64,000 nucleotides of DNA from Endomychus coccineus (Eukaryota; Arthropoda; Insecta; Coleoptera; Endomychidae), in the NCBI GenBank assembly GCA_958510875.1, contig OY294069.1:2604001-2668000 (forward strand). The letters are read 5' to 3'. Both the position numbers and the translations under genes were made by a program. The notes under the pieces are model-generated. The model did not search any database, was not told the origin of the DNA, and worked only from the letters and a program-made list of their open reading frames with translations. This document shows positions 1 through 11,264 of the stretch, in pieces. The number at the start of each line of letters is the position of its first letter. Within the stretch, counting starts at the first letter, position 1.

Positions 1-21
1 TTTATGAAGTTTCCTTGAAAA

Positions 22-580
22 AATGTTTATTATGTTATTGAATCATTTAATAGATGAATTTCTCCTTTTACAATGAATGGGTTTAAAATTCGTTTTTTGA
101 CGTTTCGACAGTTAATTTCTATCATTCTCAAAAATTGTTCTGTTTATCAGTGTTTCTATGTAATTTAGAAAAAAATAGATGACTGTTGCGAACTTGTGTA
201 TTAAAATCCAATTAAAATTGCAGAAAACATCCAAATGAGATTTTGGCGATTGGCAATTACAAATTCGACTATATCCCAAAAGCTTTGGAATGGCTTACGT
301 AATTTATATAATATCAGTTTCATGGAGATGATTTGAATATAAGAAGCATATGAAGTTAGTTATAAAAAATGATCATTATATTCTTGAATCATTTAATAGA
401 TGAATTTTGAATTTATTCTTGGAATTCAAGTTCCTTCTTTGACAATGAATGAGATTGAAATTCGTTCTTTGACGTTTCGATAGTTCTTTTCTATCTTTTC
501 CGAAAACTGCTCATATAATTGAGAAAAAAATTTGTAAAAAAGTTGGGAATTGAAATCCGAATAAAACTGCAGAAAACATT
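22..580 (-). repeat. Two diverged direct copies of a PLE-tail-like unit
   Basis: Positions 22-230 and 366-575 are clearly related. Both hold the run 'gaatcatttaatagatga', a 'tttgacgtttcga' block, a gag/cagaaaacat block and similar spacing, offset by about 340 bp. On the minus strand each carries a stem-loop followed by GAAACGTC: GATAG/CTGTC in 99-131 and GATAG/CTATC in 471-502. This is the layout of the hammerhead-like motif in Penelope-like terminal repeats elsewhere in this window. No coding piece of a PLE is attached, so assignment to a PLE terminal repeat is inference. Confidence 0.5.
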
Positions 581-581
581 G

Positions 582-1950
582 GATTGATAGTGCGAGAAAG
601 TATATTATGGGGGTACATCAATTAATGGCCAATTATCGAAGTCATGTTTGGAATTATGAAATCGATTGCTATTTGTTTCTTCTGTATGCTAATCAAATAC
701 CTTCATATTATCATGTTTCTTCTTTGAATTGAATACCTTATGTCCAATTCTGTGTTTTAGATAGCTAAGATAATTCTATGAATTTGATTTGAAAGATCTG
801 TTAGACATAGTTTTACCTTTGTTACCTAAAAATGATAGTGGGAAAATTTGAAATACTCGTGGCCGACACCACTGTACAGACGACAATGATGCTGCATCTC
901 GAACATATGGCACTCCTCTTACAAATCTGTATTTTAGTTTACTTCGGCACGGGCCAAACACTGCCAGAGTAATATTACTAAATACCCTTGACGAAATCCA
1001 GGCGACACTCGCACACTCGTACAGGGGGATAAAACATATGATTCATATTAGTAAATATACGATACTCAAAACTGCAATTAATCATTTCACGCTTCCAGGA
1101 TGAGTTTATTTATAGGGTACTTGTATGTCGCTATAATATTTCAAACAAGTTGCCTGCCTGTCTTCATTGGTTAATTTTAACTTTACGCCTCTATTAATTA
1201 AATTGAAAATTCCGTTCGGAAATACGAAGAGTTATGATTCACAAGAACGATATTTTCAGACTGTATGACACTCCATCTATTATCTACAAAAAACTATTCT
1301 ATTTAAAAGCATTTCGATGATTAATCCGGCTATTTTATACAACACACGTGGATTATGAGTTATAAAATACATGGAAGTTATGACTTTTTACTCACATGTG
1401 GTTTATAAGTCACTATGAATAGTTAATAATGAGGAATATCAACTTATTGAAATTAATATTGACATGAACTCCGGTTTGGTCAATACACAATTTTAAATGA
1501 CATCTTCACATTGGCAAGATTTCTTGTGAATTTTTCTAAATCAAACTTTCCCTAACAGGGGAATTGGGCGCGGAGGATGAGTAAATTACCCTCCAAGGCA
1601 CCTAGTTCTGATACGTTGCCACTTGTTTTTTGAGGATTTATGAAAAGCAGAGCTTATGATAGACCAGCAACTATCACGAAAGATATACCGCAACGAATTA
1701 GTCTAGCATTTCGCGAAACTACATGTTTGAAAGTTGTTCAATGTAGGTTGCAGACAGTATTTACGACTCTGAGGTCCATATTTTACTGGTAGTGAAAATA
1801 ATAGGATAATTTGTGACAAAACGATCTGCCGCAACCGCATATCTCTAACTCTCATGGTTTAGATACTGTGTGTGCATATATTCAGAGCACTGCCAATTTG
1901 GTGTTCAAAAACAGTTGAGTAACTGGAAAACCGTGCATTTACCCATGTAT
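582..1950. other. No gene recognised
   Basis: AT-rich sequence with short open frames on both strands, the longest 61-64 codons. None shows a known motif, and I see no repeat structure. The stretch ends at the TA target duplication of the Tc1/mariner element. Confidence 0.5.
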
Positions 1951-1953
1951 ATA

Positions 1954-3226
1954 TACAGGGTTCGTTAGTGAAATTTAAAACTACTGAATCTACATAAGTT
2001 TTAATTTTAACATTAATGTTTTTACAGTCTTCTATTGAGTTGGGTTGAGTCATTTTATTTTTTTAAAACAATACTTGACAGGTGGACACCATTACTGTCT
2101 ACGCATTCTTGTAGTCTTATTGGAACATTTTCCATTACTCGCCGTAACATTTCCGGTGTAATACGTGCAACTTCTCCTTGAATTTCTCGTTCCAGTTCCG
2201 TTAACTTTCACGGTCGCTCAACGTACACCTGCTCTTGAGCCTACCCCAAAGCAATGTCTCCATTTTGAAATGATATGGTTAGGAAAGAGTTCCCTCAAAG
2301 CAGCAATAGACATACCAGCAGCACCGTCTTGCTGGAACCACGTAATATCTGGAAATGGAACCAGTTCCTGCCCCAAAAATGCTGTGGCCATATTCGTGTA
2401 ACGAACTGCAGTAACGGTTGTAGCATTTCCTCGATCGTCTTCAAAAAAAATTTCCCCAACAATGTCAGATGATGAAAGAGCACACCATAATGTCACCTTA
2501 GGACTATGTAAGGGTTTCTCATGTAACTGAAGCGATTTTTCAGCGCTTCAATATCGGTTACTATGTTTATTTACTACATAGTCGTTAAGATGAAAATGGG
2601 CTCCATCTGACATAAACTTATGGTGAATTGAGTTTTCTTCCCTATCCAAACGCTGCAACATTTCTTGACAGAAATTGATACCAGTAACCAAATCAGCTTT
2701 TTTTAGTCCTTGGACAATTTGAATTTTATAGGGGGGAAGTCCTCATGTAAGATTCGACGTATCGGCGGTTCACTGATATTCAATGCTAATGCATGTTTAA
2801 TCGCAGAACGTTTTGAACTACTTGTTAAGGCAGTTCGAACTATATCAATGTTTTCTAGCGTTCTAACACTTCTTGCAGCTCTTTTATGTTTTAAATTCAA
2901 AGTACTTTTGTACCCAACAATCAATTGCGGAATATTGAACTGATTGCGAAATAGCCTTCTCACAGTTGTCGTAGGGTAATCATTTTTATAAAACGATTCA
3001 ACACAGAAGGCACGATGAGCACCTGACTACTACCTGACCACATGCTTACTAAATGGCGTTAAATAACTGTCAATTTATCATTAGCTTCTGCGCCCTCTCC
3101 CAAACGTCAAACGAATAACATAGTCTTGAATTTTCCCGCTTCACTAACCAACACCATCATAGGCCGACCTAGAATTAAATATAGAGAATCCAAAAATACT
3201 CAAATATACAGGTGAAACATCCTGTA
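1954..3226 (-). mobile_element. Tc1/mariner-superfamily transposon, full length but decayed
   Basis: The left end begins TACAGGGTTCG at 1954 and the right end reads CCTGTA at 3226, so the tips are imperfect inverted repeats (TACAGGG against TACAGGA). TA dinucleotides flank both (1952-1953 and 3227-3228), as expected from the TA target duplication of this superfamily. The 1,273-bp body holds a minus-strand transposase relic. The TIR seems short and has drifted, so exact TIR length is uncertain. Confidence 0.75.
2055..3040 (-). pseudogene. Tc1/mariner transposase, frameshifted
   Basis: Cut-and-paste DDE transposase, read on the minus strand. The N-terminal helix-turn-helix half (about 2703-3035) has the family pattern AFCVESFYKN, then RRLFRNQFNIP, SVRTLENIDIVR and RRILHEDF. 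The catalytic half runs through SDGAHFHLN (the usual first-Asp block reads SDEAHF), VTLWCALSSSDIVGP-like and FPDITWFQQDGA (the second Asp). The C-terminal part, past the expected PPRSPDLT/FFLWGYLK block, degenerates and ends with GVHLSSIVLKK and a stop at 2055-2057. The frame shifts at least twice: the two halves are in different frames, and the block after QQDGA is scrambled. Length near 330 codons fits the family. No spliced host gene is implied. Inactive. Confidence 0.85.
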
Positions 3227-3228
3227 TA

Positions 3229-4215
3229 AACAAAAGTATTCTCTGGATATGCACCTAATGAATCAAATTTTTTCTGAAGCTTATAATAAACGAGTTATTT
3301 GAGAAATTGGCGTGAACGAAACAGCCGTTTTGTACTAATCTTCAAACGTTTCTACTGATTATGAATATTTGTTGGACCCTACATACAGATATACCTAAGA
3401 ATAATAAGGCGTGAACGTATTCGTTCAGCTAAAGTTGTATGTTTGCACAGAGAAATAAGTCCTTGAGAAGTTCTCGAAAACGAGATAAAAGAAATCAATA
3501 GCATCTTATTATATTGGGGGATTTTCCGTGTGCTTACATAATGTATTTCTATTTCACTAGAGTATGACATATTCTATTCTCATATCCATTCATTCCATTC
3601 AACACACACTATGGAAAGTCCCTTTTATTCATAGATATTGTGCGGTATTATTGTCATCTCGTATAGTCGCAAAATATCAAATGATCCTACACAAATGACA
3701 AAACTTCTACAAACTCAATAAGGCCCTGCTTATCCGCTCTCTATCCGATGGAGCGTGTTAGAGATCTAGAACCATCTTTCAGATTTACAAATGATAAACT
3801 TTCAATAATGGTTTGCGATACTTTGAGCGACTATTCGAGATGTATTTCTGCGTTATTAGTGTCATTGTAGGCATCGGTATAATAACAAGCCAGCGGACTG
3901 GACAAAGTAACTGAAGGACTTCCGTCAAATGTTCTCTAAACGAGGGTACTTGATATTTTTAAGTTTTCCTTTATAATCTCTTGTTAGTCAAGGTATTACT
4001 TACGTCTCAAATTTCAAGACGGGGAACATAAGAACTTGGGCAATTTTCCATCAACGTCCTTACCGTTTATTCTGGTGCTTATAAACAGCTTGTAATTATT
4101 AACGAAACTTCGGTTCGATGTAATCATCAATTAAAGTATACTTAAAAATATTGAACAGCTCTCTAAGCTAATCCACTATATCTAAATGTAAATACCTAAT
4201 CCGTACCAGTAAACC
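3229..4215. other. No gene recognised
   Basis: AT-rich, with one 63-codon open frame (3379-3570, minus) that shows no motif. The last 100 bases before 4217 could be worn 5' PLE sequence, but I cannot align them to anything in the window. Confidence 0.4.
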
Positions 4216-4216
4216 A

Positions 4217-5416
4217 CCAACTAATTTCCTTGGACGTTGTTTCTTTATTTACAAATATACCTGTCGTTTTGGCATTCAATTGCATCAAAAAACGTTGGGC
4301 AGAGATTAAAAACCACACACCTCTTGATCAATCGGATTTTATAAATGCGGTAAAGTTTTGTTTAGAATGCACTTATTTTCAGTACGGTGAGCAATATTTT
4401 GGACAAATTTTCGGCACAGCAATGGGATCTCCTATTTCAGCTACCATTGCTAACCTCGTTATGGAATGCCTAGAGGAATCTGTTATAAGTTCATTAGATT
4501 TTCAGCCTGTATTCTTTAAACGGTATGTAGATGATTGCCTTATGTGTGTTCCCAATGACAAAATTCAGTACGTGATTAATAAATTTAACAATTTCCACTG
4601 TAAACTTCAATTCACTTGTGAAATAGAAATAAACAAAAACATAAATTTCCTAGACATGAACATTAGGCATGATGCAGATGGAAAAATAAAAACTTCTTGG
4701 TTTACTAAAGAAGTTTGGTCTCAACGTTATCTTCATTTCAATTCCGTGGCACCAGCTTGTTATAAAAAAAAGTGTCATTAACAGCCTTACAGACCGCGCG
4801 GTGAAATTGTCCCACGCAGAAGACCGTCCCAAAAATTTAAAAATTGTTCGTAATACACTAGAAATGAATGGCTATCCAAAAACGTTCTTCAATCCTATCA
4901 TTAAAGAGAGAATAAACAAAATCTATAATGGTTCTTCATATAAAAATAACATAACAGGTAATACAGACAATTATATAACTTTACCATACATTCCGGAGAC
5001 CTCAGAAAAAATTAAGAAATATTTGAAAAAGTACTAACTGTGTTGGGAAATATTTCTCAAATATATAACCTGTAATACCTAAAGATAAACAAACCCACAC
5101 AGTATATAAATTGAATTGTTTAGATTGTGATGGAACTTATCCTGGAATCTCTAAACAATATTAACAAAAAAGAATGTACGGCCATAAGTATAGCACAAGA
5201 AATAATAACTTAGAAAATTCCACCGCCCTTGCTAAACACTGCTTTGATTATAACCATCAGTTTGATTACAAAAATGTTAATATTTCAACTAAAGAAACCA
5301 ATTATTATGAAAGATCTATCCTGGAGATGATTCACATAAAACGGGATTCCAATTCTGTGAACCATAGGAATGATATTCAGAGATTGAGTCAGATTTATAC
5401 TAACTTGATTAATTAA
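4217..5416 (+). pseudogene. PLE polyprotein: reverse transcriptase plus GIY-YIG endonuclease, broken
   Basis: RT motifs in order are DVVSLFTNIP (from 4233), QIFGTAMGSPIS, VMECLEE, the catalytic FKRYVDDCL (aspartates intact) and INFLDMNIRHD. The frame stops at 4779-4781 and shifts, then resumes near 4801 with VRNTLEMNGYPKTFF and ITLPYIPETSEKIKKYLKKY, which is typical of the PLE connector. After another shift the endonuclease reads VYKLNCLDC then YPGISKQY, where the family expects a YIG-type second motif, and continues through KHCFDYNHQFD and ERSILEMIHI to a stop at 5416. The RT palm looks nearly intact, so decay is fairly recent, but at least two frame breaks and a damaged GIY-YIG motif make it non-functional. 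No in-frame ATG is convincing at the left edge. Confidence 0.85.
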
Positions 5417-5790
5417 AACTCTTGCAAATTCCTACATGCGTCTTTATAATGTTAAAAGTATATTTTAGGAAGAACGCTTATAGTAAATTCCAATGCAGGT
5501 CTAAAACCTTTTCAAGTACGTCATAAATCTACATCTGTTTCGAGTAAATATCAACAAATAGCTTCGAACTTCAGTTGCTTTGAGACCATAGCAATATGCG
5601 TTTGTATATTCTGAGAATTTTACTGAACAGTGGATTCTTGTTACAAAAAAATTATACTTTAATATTAACGATACAATTTTCGATTATTCGTGGTTCTGTT
5701 CGTTTCGACGGCGTGGGCTTTTTGATTGAAAATTATGCGATATGGACGCTTGTGCTAATTAGTTTTAATTAACCCCTTTTTACATAATAA

Positions 5791-5832
5791 GTCTTCTGAT
5801 GAAGGTCGTGAGACCGAAACGTACGTAAAGAC
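5791..5832 (+). ncRNA. Hammerhead-ribozyme-like motif in PLE tail (family A)
   Basis: Helix I is GTCTT (5791-5795) paired with AAGAC (5828-5832). The core CTGATGA is 5796-5802. Helix II is GGTC (5804-5807) closed by a GTGA tetraloop and GACC (5812-5815). GAAA is 5816-5819. Helix III is one C-G pair (5820/5825) around a palindromic GTAC loop, then the GTA cleavage triplet, with predicted scission after 5827. PLEs are known to carry type I hammerheads with minimal helix III, thought to act as dimers. Odd: A5803 is unpaired between the core and helix II, whereas the textbook fold has no base there. Catalysis is therefore inferred, not certain. Confidence 0.65.
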
Positions 5833-5870
5833 GAAAATTTAAAACGAGGTGTTATTGTGACCTATTTCCC

Positions 5871-6190
5871 GAGAATTTTTATATAAATTCATACTGGGTC
5901 AAGAATCTTTATATATAATCACTTAACTGAAACTAAAAGCGTGAGGCCAAAATTGGAAACAGAAGTCAGTTACAATATTTTATGGAAATTCAGCTTTCAG
6001 ATTTACACGGATAATTTCGTCTTTAGGAATAATCAAATCCCATCTTCACCAACTGAATTTTAAAATCAATTTCATCGCACCGACCATTATTTATACCAAT
6101 TGACAGTGAATGATAATCTTAGAAGAGTACTACTTTGTCAAGGATCTGTTAATAAATGGCAAAAACAAAAATCGAACATCAAGGACAACG
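5871..6190. other. No gene recognised between PLE and LINE
   Basis: AT-rich sequence with no frame or repeat that I can place. Confidence 0.4.
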
Positions 6191-6194
6191 ATTC

Positions 6195-6470
6195 AAATTT
6201 CTCTGGACAGACGAATCAAGGTTTCCGAAAAGCGTAGAATATGGCAGAAATCTATTGAAAAATAGGGGCATCTTCTGGCTGTAGCATTGGGCATCTCTAA
6301 AGCATTTGACCGAGTCTGGCAGCAAAGCCTTCTTGGAAAACTTCCGTCATATGGTTTGCCGCTTCAACTTTGTCGCTCATTATCAAGTTTTCTCTCGCAT
6401 ATGTTCCACTACTCAGTGGTTTCCGCTATTACTATTTTCTATGGTTCCTTAATGAATATGGTATGAGTAG
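6195..6470 (+). pseudogene. LINE reverse transcriptase fragment (Jockey/CR1-like)
   Basis: The frame reads IWQKSIEK, then AVALGISKAFDRVW (the LDxSKAFD catalytic block with D changed to G), then LLGKLPSYGLPLQLC and SSFLSH. This is RT motif A and the following finger/palm region of a non-LTR retrotransposon. The same family occurs on the minus strand at 15060-15350 and 31690-31990, where the HVWQKSIEKY block is also visible. Only about 90 codons remain and there is a stop before the catalytic block. Clade not resolved. Confidence 0.75.
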
Positions 6471-6484
6471 AACAGCATATTGGG

Positions 6485-6526
6485 GCCATTGTGCGCCCCG
6501 TGATCAGTCACAGAAGGCACAATGGC
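6485..6526. repeat. Perfect 10-bp inverted repeat, 22-nt loop
   Basis: GCCATTGTGC (6485-6494) is exactly complementary to GCACAATGGC (6517-6526). It directly follows the LINE fragment. Function unknown. Confidence 0.6.
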
Positions 6527-6529
6527 TCA

Positions 6530-8440
6530 ATCTAGCGTGTGCCTCAATGATATCAATGTTAAATAGTTTAGTCCGTTCGAAGACGATTTCTGGGATCAAA
6601 ACCTATGAGGAAACTAGAATTCAGGGGTATCGATAGACAGTAATACGGCTAATTACCTTACCAGTAATTAACATTCTTCAAGTCGACAAACAAGAGATGA
6701 ACTAGTCGAGTTGGCAACAGCGTAAGAGACTCGACAGCAGTAATAACAGCCCCGTCTGAGTTTACATAAGTCTCGGAAATACGAGGAGCATAGTCGATGA
6801 CGACTTGCCACGTCGTCTAATGGGGCGTGAAGCTATCAAAACTCGAGAGAATTTCTGATTAAAAATATTGCAGACAATCATAATATGAAGAGCTACAACA
6901 GCAGCAGCGCTCTTTCGAATTATACGATTAATAAAACGAGATTTATGCGTCGCGATATGGCATTGCTTTTTACTTTGACGTTTCCGGAAAATTTATTTGG
7001 TTTGTTTATTCGCGATGCCTACTTACGAGAAGTTTTACGCAAATGGGATTCGATTCCATCGATAGATGTACGCATATCTGTCGATAAATCACTTTTCCAA
7101 TCATCTTACATTTCACTGAATATTAAATCAATTTTCATAAATGTATATTATGACAGTAAATTGTACAAGCTTCGCTGAAGCTGGATACTATCATTTACGT
7201 ACCATCAAGTACTTTTGAATTAATTAAAGTAAAAATAAACAGTTGGAATATTTCTGAAATTCCATTGTCTTAGTTCAGTCAATAAGCTGGGGAACTTTCT
7301 AAAAAAAACGCCGGGCGACGTATCGAAAAAACTATTTTTGAATGATGTTCTGTGGCCGACGTGGATCATTCGTAAGGGTTGAGCTAGGCTGCTGTGGCCT
7401 CCCATTCACCCCTAAATGCCAAATTAAACCTATTTTCACCCCTTTTTTCAATATAAAAAAATTGGAATTAGGCTTCCAAAATGGGTTCTAATGGGTTTTT
7501 TGGGTCGCTGAACACGAATCAGAGGTCATTTCCCCGGAAAACTCATTCAATAGCCGAAAATCAGGGAAATTTTATACAATTTGTTCAGGAATTTTTTCAC
7601 AGTGTATCATTCAGTGCAGTGTTCATTTGTAATACGCATTTAAGTCTTGAAACTCTTGCAATGACATTGTCCTATATCCAACAAAGTGTTAGTCAATAAG
7701 AAGATCAAAGAACCATCAATATAAACCATTCAAATCCAAGTTCAACGAATAACCCTAGCATGAACGCAACATATTCAAGATACTGATTTTATATCTTAAT
7801 ATACAGAGAAATAAAAATTGTATCGCGTGCAAATGTAAGAAAAAATGTCGTGACAAGTGGCTTTAAAGGTTTCGTAACTGACAGAAGTAATATTACCATA
7901 AACACTTCCCAACTAAATCATTCTATTAATTCGAAGTCACGTTATATCCCTGTATTATAACGCCTCTTTATTGGTTAACCTAACTTACATAAATAGCCAA
8001 CATTCCAACCTGAATTTTCGAGCACGATAAAATAACTACTAAAACTAAATTAACCAGGCGCAATCAAGTGAAATCGTAAACGTGATATCAAATTGAATCG
8101 TAAAAAACACGAATAACTGAACTATTTCTCAGAACGTTCACATTTTCACGCGTTACAAGGGAATCCTTTTTTTTGGTATCTTCGGATTTTGCGATATAGA
8201 AACAAATATGTGATAGCTTGTTACAATAGTTTTTCAAGACTGAGATGGTCAATTAAAAGGTGAATTGTAATCTGAAAAGTCAAAAAGCGATAAGACAAGT
8301 TGAATTTTACGTATTTTAGCAGTAAGAAAACCACTAACCACAAGTTACTGCCTCATTAAATGTAGGCATAAGCCTCTATATGACCATCGTGCAAAACCAA
8401 GATCGAAAATCTGACATACGGCTCGAAGGACCAAGTAATA
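6530..8440. other. No gene recognised; one unexplained 97-codon frame
   Basis: A plus-strand open frame at 6885-7178 (97 codons, starting MKSYNSSSALSNY) has mixed composition with hydrophobic patches (MALLFTLTFPENLFGLFI). I recognise no family. Its length is within chance for this window, and there is no visible splice or promoter context. Other frames here are shorter. The rest is AT-rich and shows nothing I can name. Confidence 0.3.
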
Positions 8441-8441
8441 T

Positions 8442-8444
<3 letters not shown>

Positions 8445-8472
<28 letters not shown>
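8445..8472. repeat. (AT)n microsatellite, about 14 units
   Basis: Uninterrupted AT dinucleotide run. Confidence 0.9.
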
Positions 8473-8477
<5 letters not shown>

Positions 8478-8639
8478 GTCATTTATCCATATAATCCAAA
8501 CATCGAATACTATCATTGCCATTTATGGAGAAATAGTTTTCAAATATTCATATCCCCGATACAAATTGTGCAGAATTTTTTGATCCTGGCGTCTTCATGT
8601 ATAGAGCTAAATTATTTCAATTGCAACAGTAATCACTGT

Positions 8640-8965
8640 AAACAAACAAGCGGAAGTACAATAGGCAATACAATCCAATCTCTCAGTAATTGGCCAATGC
8701 CTTTCTAAGCGAACTTGAAACCTTCTTAAAATCAAAACTAAATCAGTTAAAAGCTTGGCATATACATGTCGTTGGTATTTTGAACACTCTCAATAGCCAA
8801 TTTGATTTACTCAAAATCTCTGTAGGGAATGCTACTACTATTTGGAGTTGGAAATATAAAGAAAACCTACACAAACATACAGATAGGTATATTCAGGTAC
8901 AAAAGGGTGATTATTTCTTACAGATTATTGATATAATGTGGTATTCAAGTTTTAGATCATGTTTT
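8640..8965 (+). pseudogene. PLE family B reverse transcriptase relic
   Basis: Nucleotide-level relative of 42246-42600: both start with aaacaaacaagcgga and share 'taggcaa' and 'aaatcag' blocks in the same order. In translation the remains of the palm are visible as WHIHVVGILNTLNS, which sits where the family has a W-RYVDDI-type catalytic block, followed by a connector. Both catalytic aspartates are lost. It ends with gggtgattatttcttac near 8905, a string also seen in the family B tails at 40380 and in the 56.7-58.1 kb minisatellite. Confidence 0.6.
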
Positions 8966-9007
8966 AATTAATAATAATTCTTAACCCAGGTAAGAATTGT
9001 ATACACA

Positions 9008-9270
9008 TTCTCGAAAAATAGGTCACTCTAACACATATGCTTATTATTTTCGTCTTTACCTACGTTTCGGTCTCACGATCAACATCAGAAGACGTATCAA
9101 TATCCAAAACGGGATTTCTTGAAACTAAGTCTTACAGATCGCGCTGTTTAATTGTCTCATCTCAATTGTGTATGAATCATAAAACAGACGTTCAATCATT
9201 AAGTCAAATGTATACTTACCCTTGCTTTCTTATAATGTTAAAAGTATATTTAAGGTAGAATGCTGGAAAA
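9008..9270. mobile_element. Rearranged PLE family A fragment
   Basis: Two pieces in opposite orientation. Positions 9008-9100 match the minus strand of the family A 3' tail (5784-5870), including the hammerhead-like motif. Positions 9127-9265 match the plus strand, first the 4780-4815 segment (cttacagatcgcgc) and then, after an internal deletion, the end of the endonuclease and the 3' untranslated part (5365-5470; taatgttaaaagtatatt). Tail-to-body inversion is typical of PLE insertions. Confidence 0.7.
9052..9093 (-). ncRNA. Hammerhead-like motif relic, family A
   Basis: Minus-strand counterpart of 5791-5832. Helix I GTCTT/AAGAC is kept, the core reads CTGATGT (final A mutated), helix II is weakened (GATC against GACC), and GAAAC plus the GTA triplet are present. 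Almost certainly inactive, but it confirms that the motif is part of the family A tail. Confidence 0.55.
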
Positions 9271-9274
9271 GCAA

Positions 9275-10800
9275 TATTTCTAGTAAAGTCTCTCTTTTCC
9301 TATTTTCAACAACTGGTTCAAAAGTGGATACTTGAGCGTATTATAGTTTGGTTTCAGTCCTATTCGAACATTGCATGAGACAACTTATTTTATAAGAAAA
9401 TTGCTAGGCTGTGGCTTCTTGATACATATTCATATAATTAATTTATATATAACTATGTTTTAGGCTAAAAAAATATTTCCTTCCAGTGAAAGGTTTCCAA
9501 AGCTCGTTCGTAGAGTATACACTATACAGTCTTATTTTTTATTATTTGGGCATCAGCTCAAACAAATTCATCATACCTTGTATATTAGTAAATATGTAAT
9601 GGCGTTCAAATACATCATGCCTAGAAAATTTACATGAAATTAGATAAAGATATTATCAATATATATTACTCTCATTCCTTTTATTTTCCTTCAATTATAA
9701 ATTCAATCCATAATAATTTGAACGTAATTATTTATGTATGTAGTAATACTAATAAGCCAGTAAACTTGAGTCTGAAAACGCGGAAGAAATTATACGCAGT
9801 TGTATGATTGATTCGAAATTTCATCATCTTGAACGTAGCACTCGAAAGAAATCAAACGAAATTATAATTCTATCTGATGAATCCCGAAATTAAATAAATT
9901 AAATTCATTCAGCTACATAGCGCTAAGCTTCAAAATGATATTCGAGTTTCACTGAATGGACTATTCAAAATTGAAATAGCTACATCTTTAAGTAATTTAT
10001 TATACGTCGAATCTAATCGACTTTTCCGAACTTATTGTTAGCAGAACAAAATGGAAATTGGACAGTCGACATGTTTATGAATGTATGTGAAACGGTTGAA
10101 TTTGTAGTTGTAGGATGTAAAAAAAAACTAATTTCCAATGAAAGGTGTATGTATTCTCAATCCACATATTATCTTCTATTGTACAATGGAAATAAAATAT
10201 AACTACAATATATTTATGTTGTTTCCAAAGTATACCATCAGTACCAGCATGCCATAAGTAACACGTAATTACTGAATTAAATTGTCCTAATTAAAGTGGA
10301 TATATAGTTTATTTGAATCATTGTTCTTAATACATATGAGGGAAATATGTTATAATTAATTCCTTTTCGCTATATTGTCGAATATTTAACTATATTTGTC
10401 GAAGTCAACTAGATAATGGCTATGATTGCATCACTTCGTGCAGAAATACATATGCGTACCGATCGTAATAATTATTAAAAAAAAGAGTATCAACGCATTG
10501 TGTTCTTGACAGGTGCATTTTATAACATAGGTACGTGTGCTTTTTACATCATCCGTACATCGCCCTTTCAATCTTTTTAAATTTATTTCTATTACAGCTT
10601 TCGGAGAAATTAATTAACTATTCGGAAAAATGACTTAAATATTAGAAAATGTTAAACTACACCCTGAATAACAATATTTGTGAACTATTGTAATGTTCTG
10701 TTATAATACTACGACAATATGTTAGTCAAGACCTTAACAATCAATCAAAGGGTATCACTATAATCATCATGAATGTAGAACAGGGATTTTTTAACCCCTA
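9275..10800. other. No gene recognised
   Basis: Strongly AT-rich, with no frame over 60 codons and no repeat structure that I can place. A short block near 10818-10836 (cggattgggcccattgtg) also occurs inverted near 52330, where it belongs to a LINE RNase H region. Confidence 0.4.
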
Positions 10801-10918
10801 GATACACTCAGGTTGCCGGATTGGGCCCATTGTGTGCCATGCTGAATTTATTTTGTTGTTCAAATGGTAGATTCCAATTATTATAAAGTTCAGTTGCAAT
10901 GATCTCGGTTATTAATGC

Positions 10919-11260
10919 TTAGGACATTGTGTGCGGCTTAATCAGTGAGATTCCGAAATGATTTTCATTCGAATTTTTCTTCAAGGTTTGGAAGTTATGG
11001 GCATAAGGAAAGACCTCACTAGGCAACTTCGCCTTTTGATAGAAAAATAAAGGCTGGTAGGAAGAAGTTCGGCAGGTTTCGAGTTTGACTAGCTTGAGCT
11101 CGTCTAGTCCGCATTTACTCGAACTGTTTCTAAAATCCTTAAAAACAAGTCCTAGAGCAAAAATTCCTTCACCATAATACATATTTTTCATCCAATTTTG
11201 AAATTTTAGGAAAATCCGTGTCTGTTTGTCTGGATGTCCAACACAAAATGTGGTCCTCAC
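10919..11260 (-). pseudogene. LINE C-terminal end fragment
   Basis: On the minus strand the frame contains CRTSSYQPLFFY, then AKLPSEVFPYAHNFQTLKKN. This is the end of ORF2 in CR1/Jockey-like LINEs, where a 'FFxRTxxLWNSLP...F...NLQxFK' pattern closes the protein. The WNS part has been lost by a small deletion. The same nucleotide block (gcttgagctcgtctagtccgc) recurs at about 14484-14505 in a longer copy. The first 50 codons of the open frame (from 11260) show no family pattern. Confidence 0.65.
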
Positions 11261-11264
11261 GATA

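Larger units (their letters stand above)
4217..5870 (+). mobile_element. Penelope-like retroelement, family A, 5'-truncated
   Basis: Best-preserved PLE in the window. The order is reverse transcriptase (4217-4781), connector (4783-5037), GIY-YIG endonuclease (5040-5416), a 3' segment with no gene, and a hammerhead-ribozyme-like fold (5791-5832). This RT-then-GIY-YIG order is diagnostic of Penelope-like elements. The N-terminal RT region and any upstream terminal repeat are absent, so the copy is 5'-truncated. Related fragments lie at 9008-9270, 34252-36050 and 54594-55160. The right limit is approximate: sequence shared with the 9.0-kb copy extends to about 5866. Confidence 0.85.
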
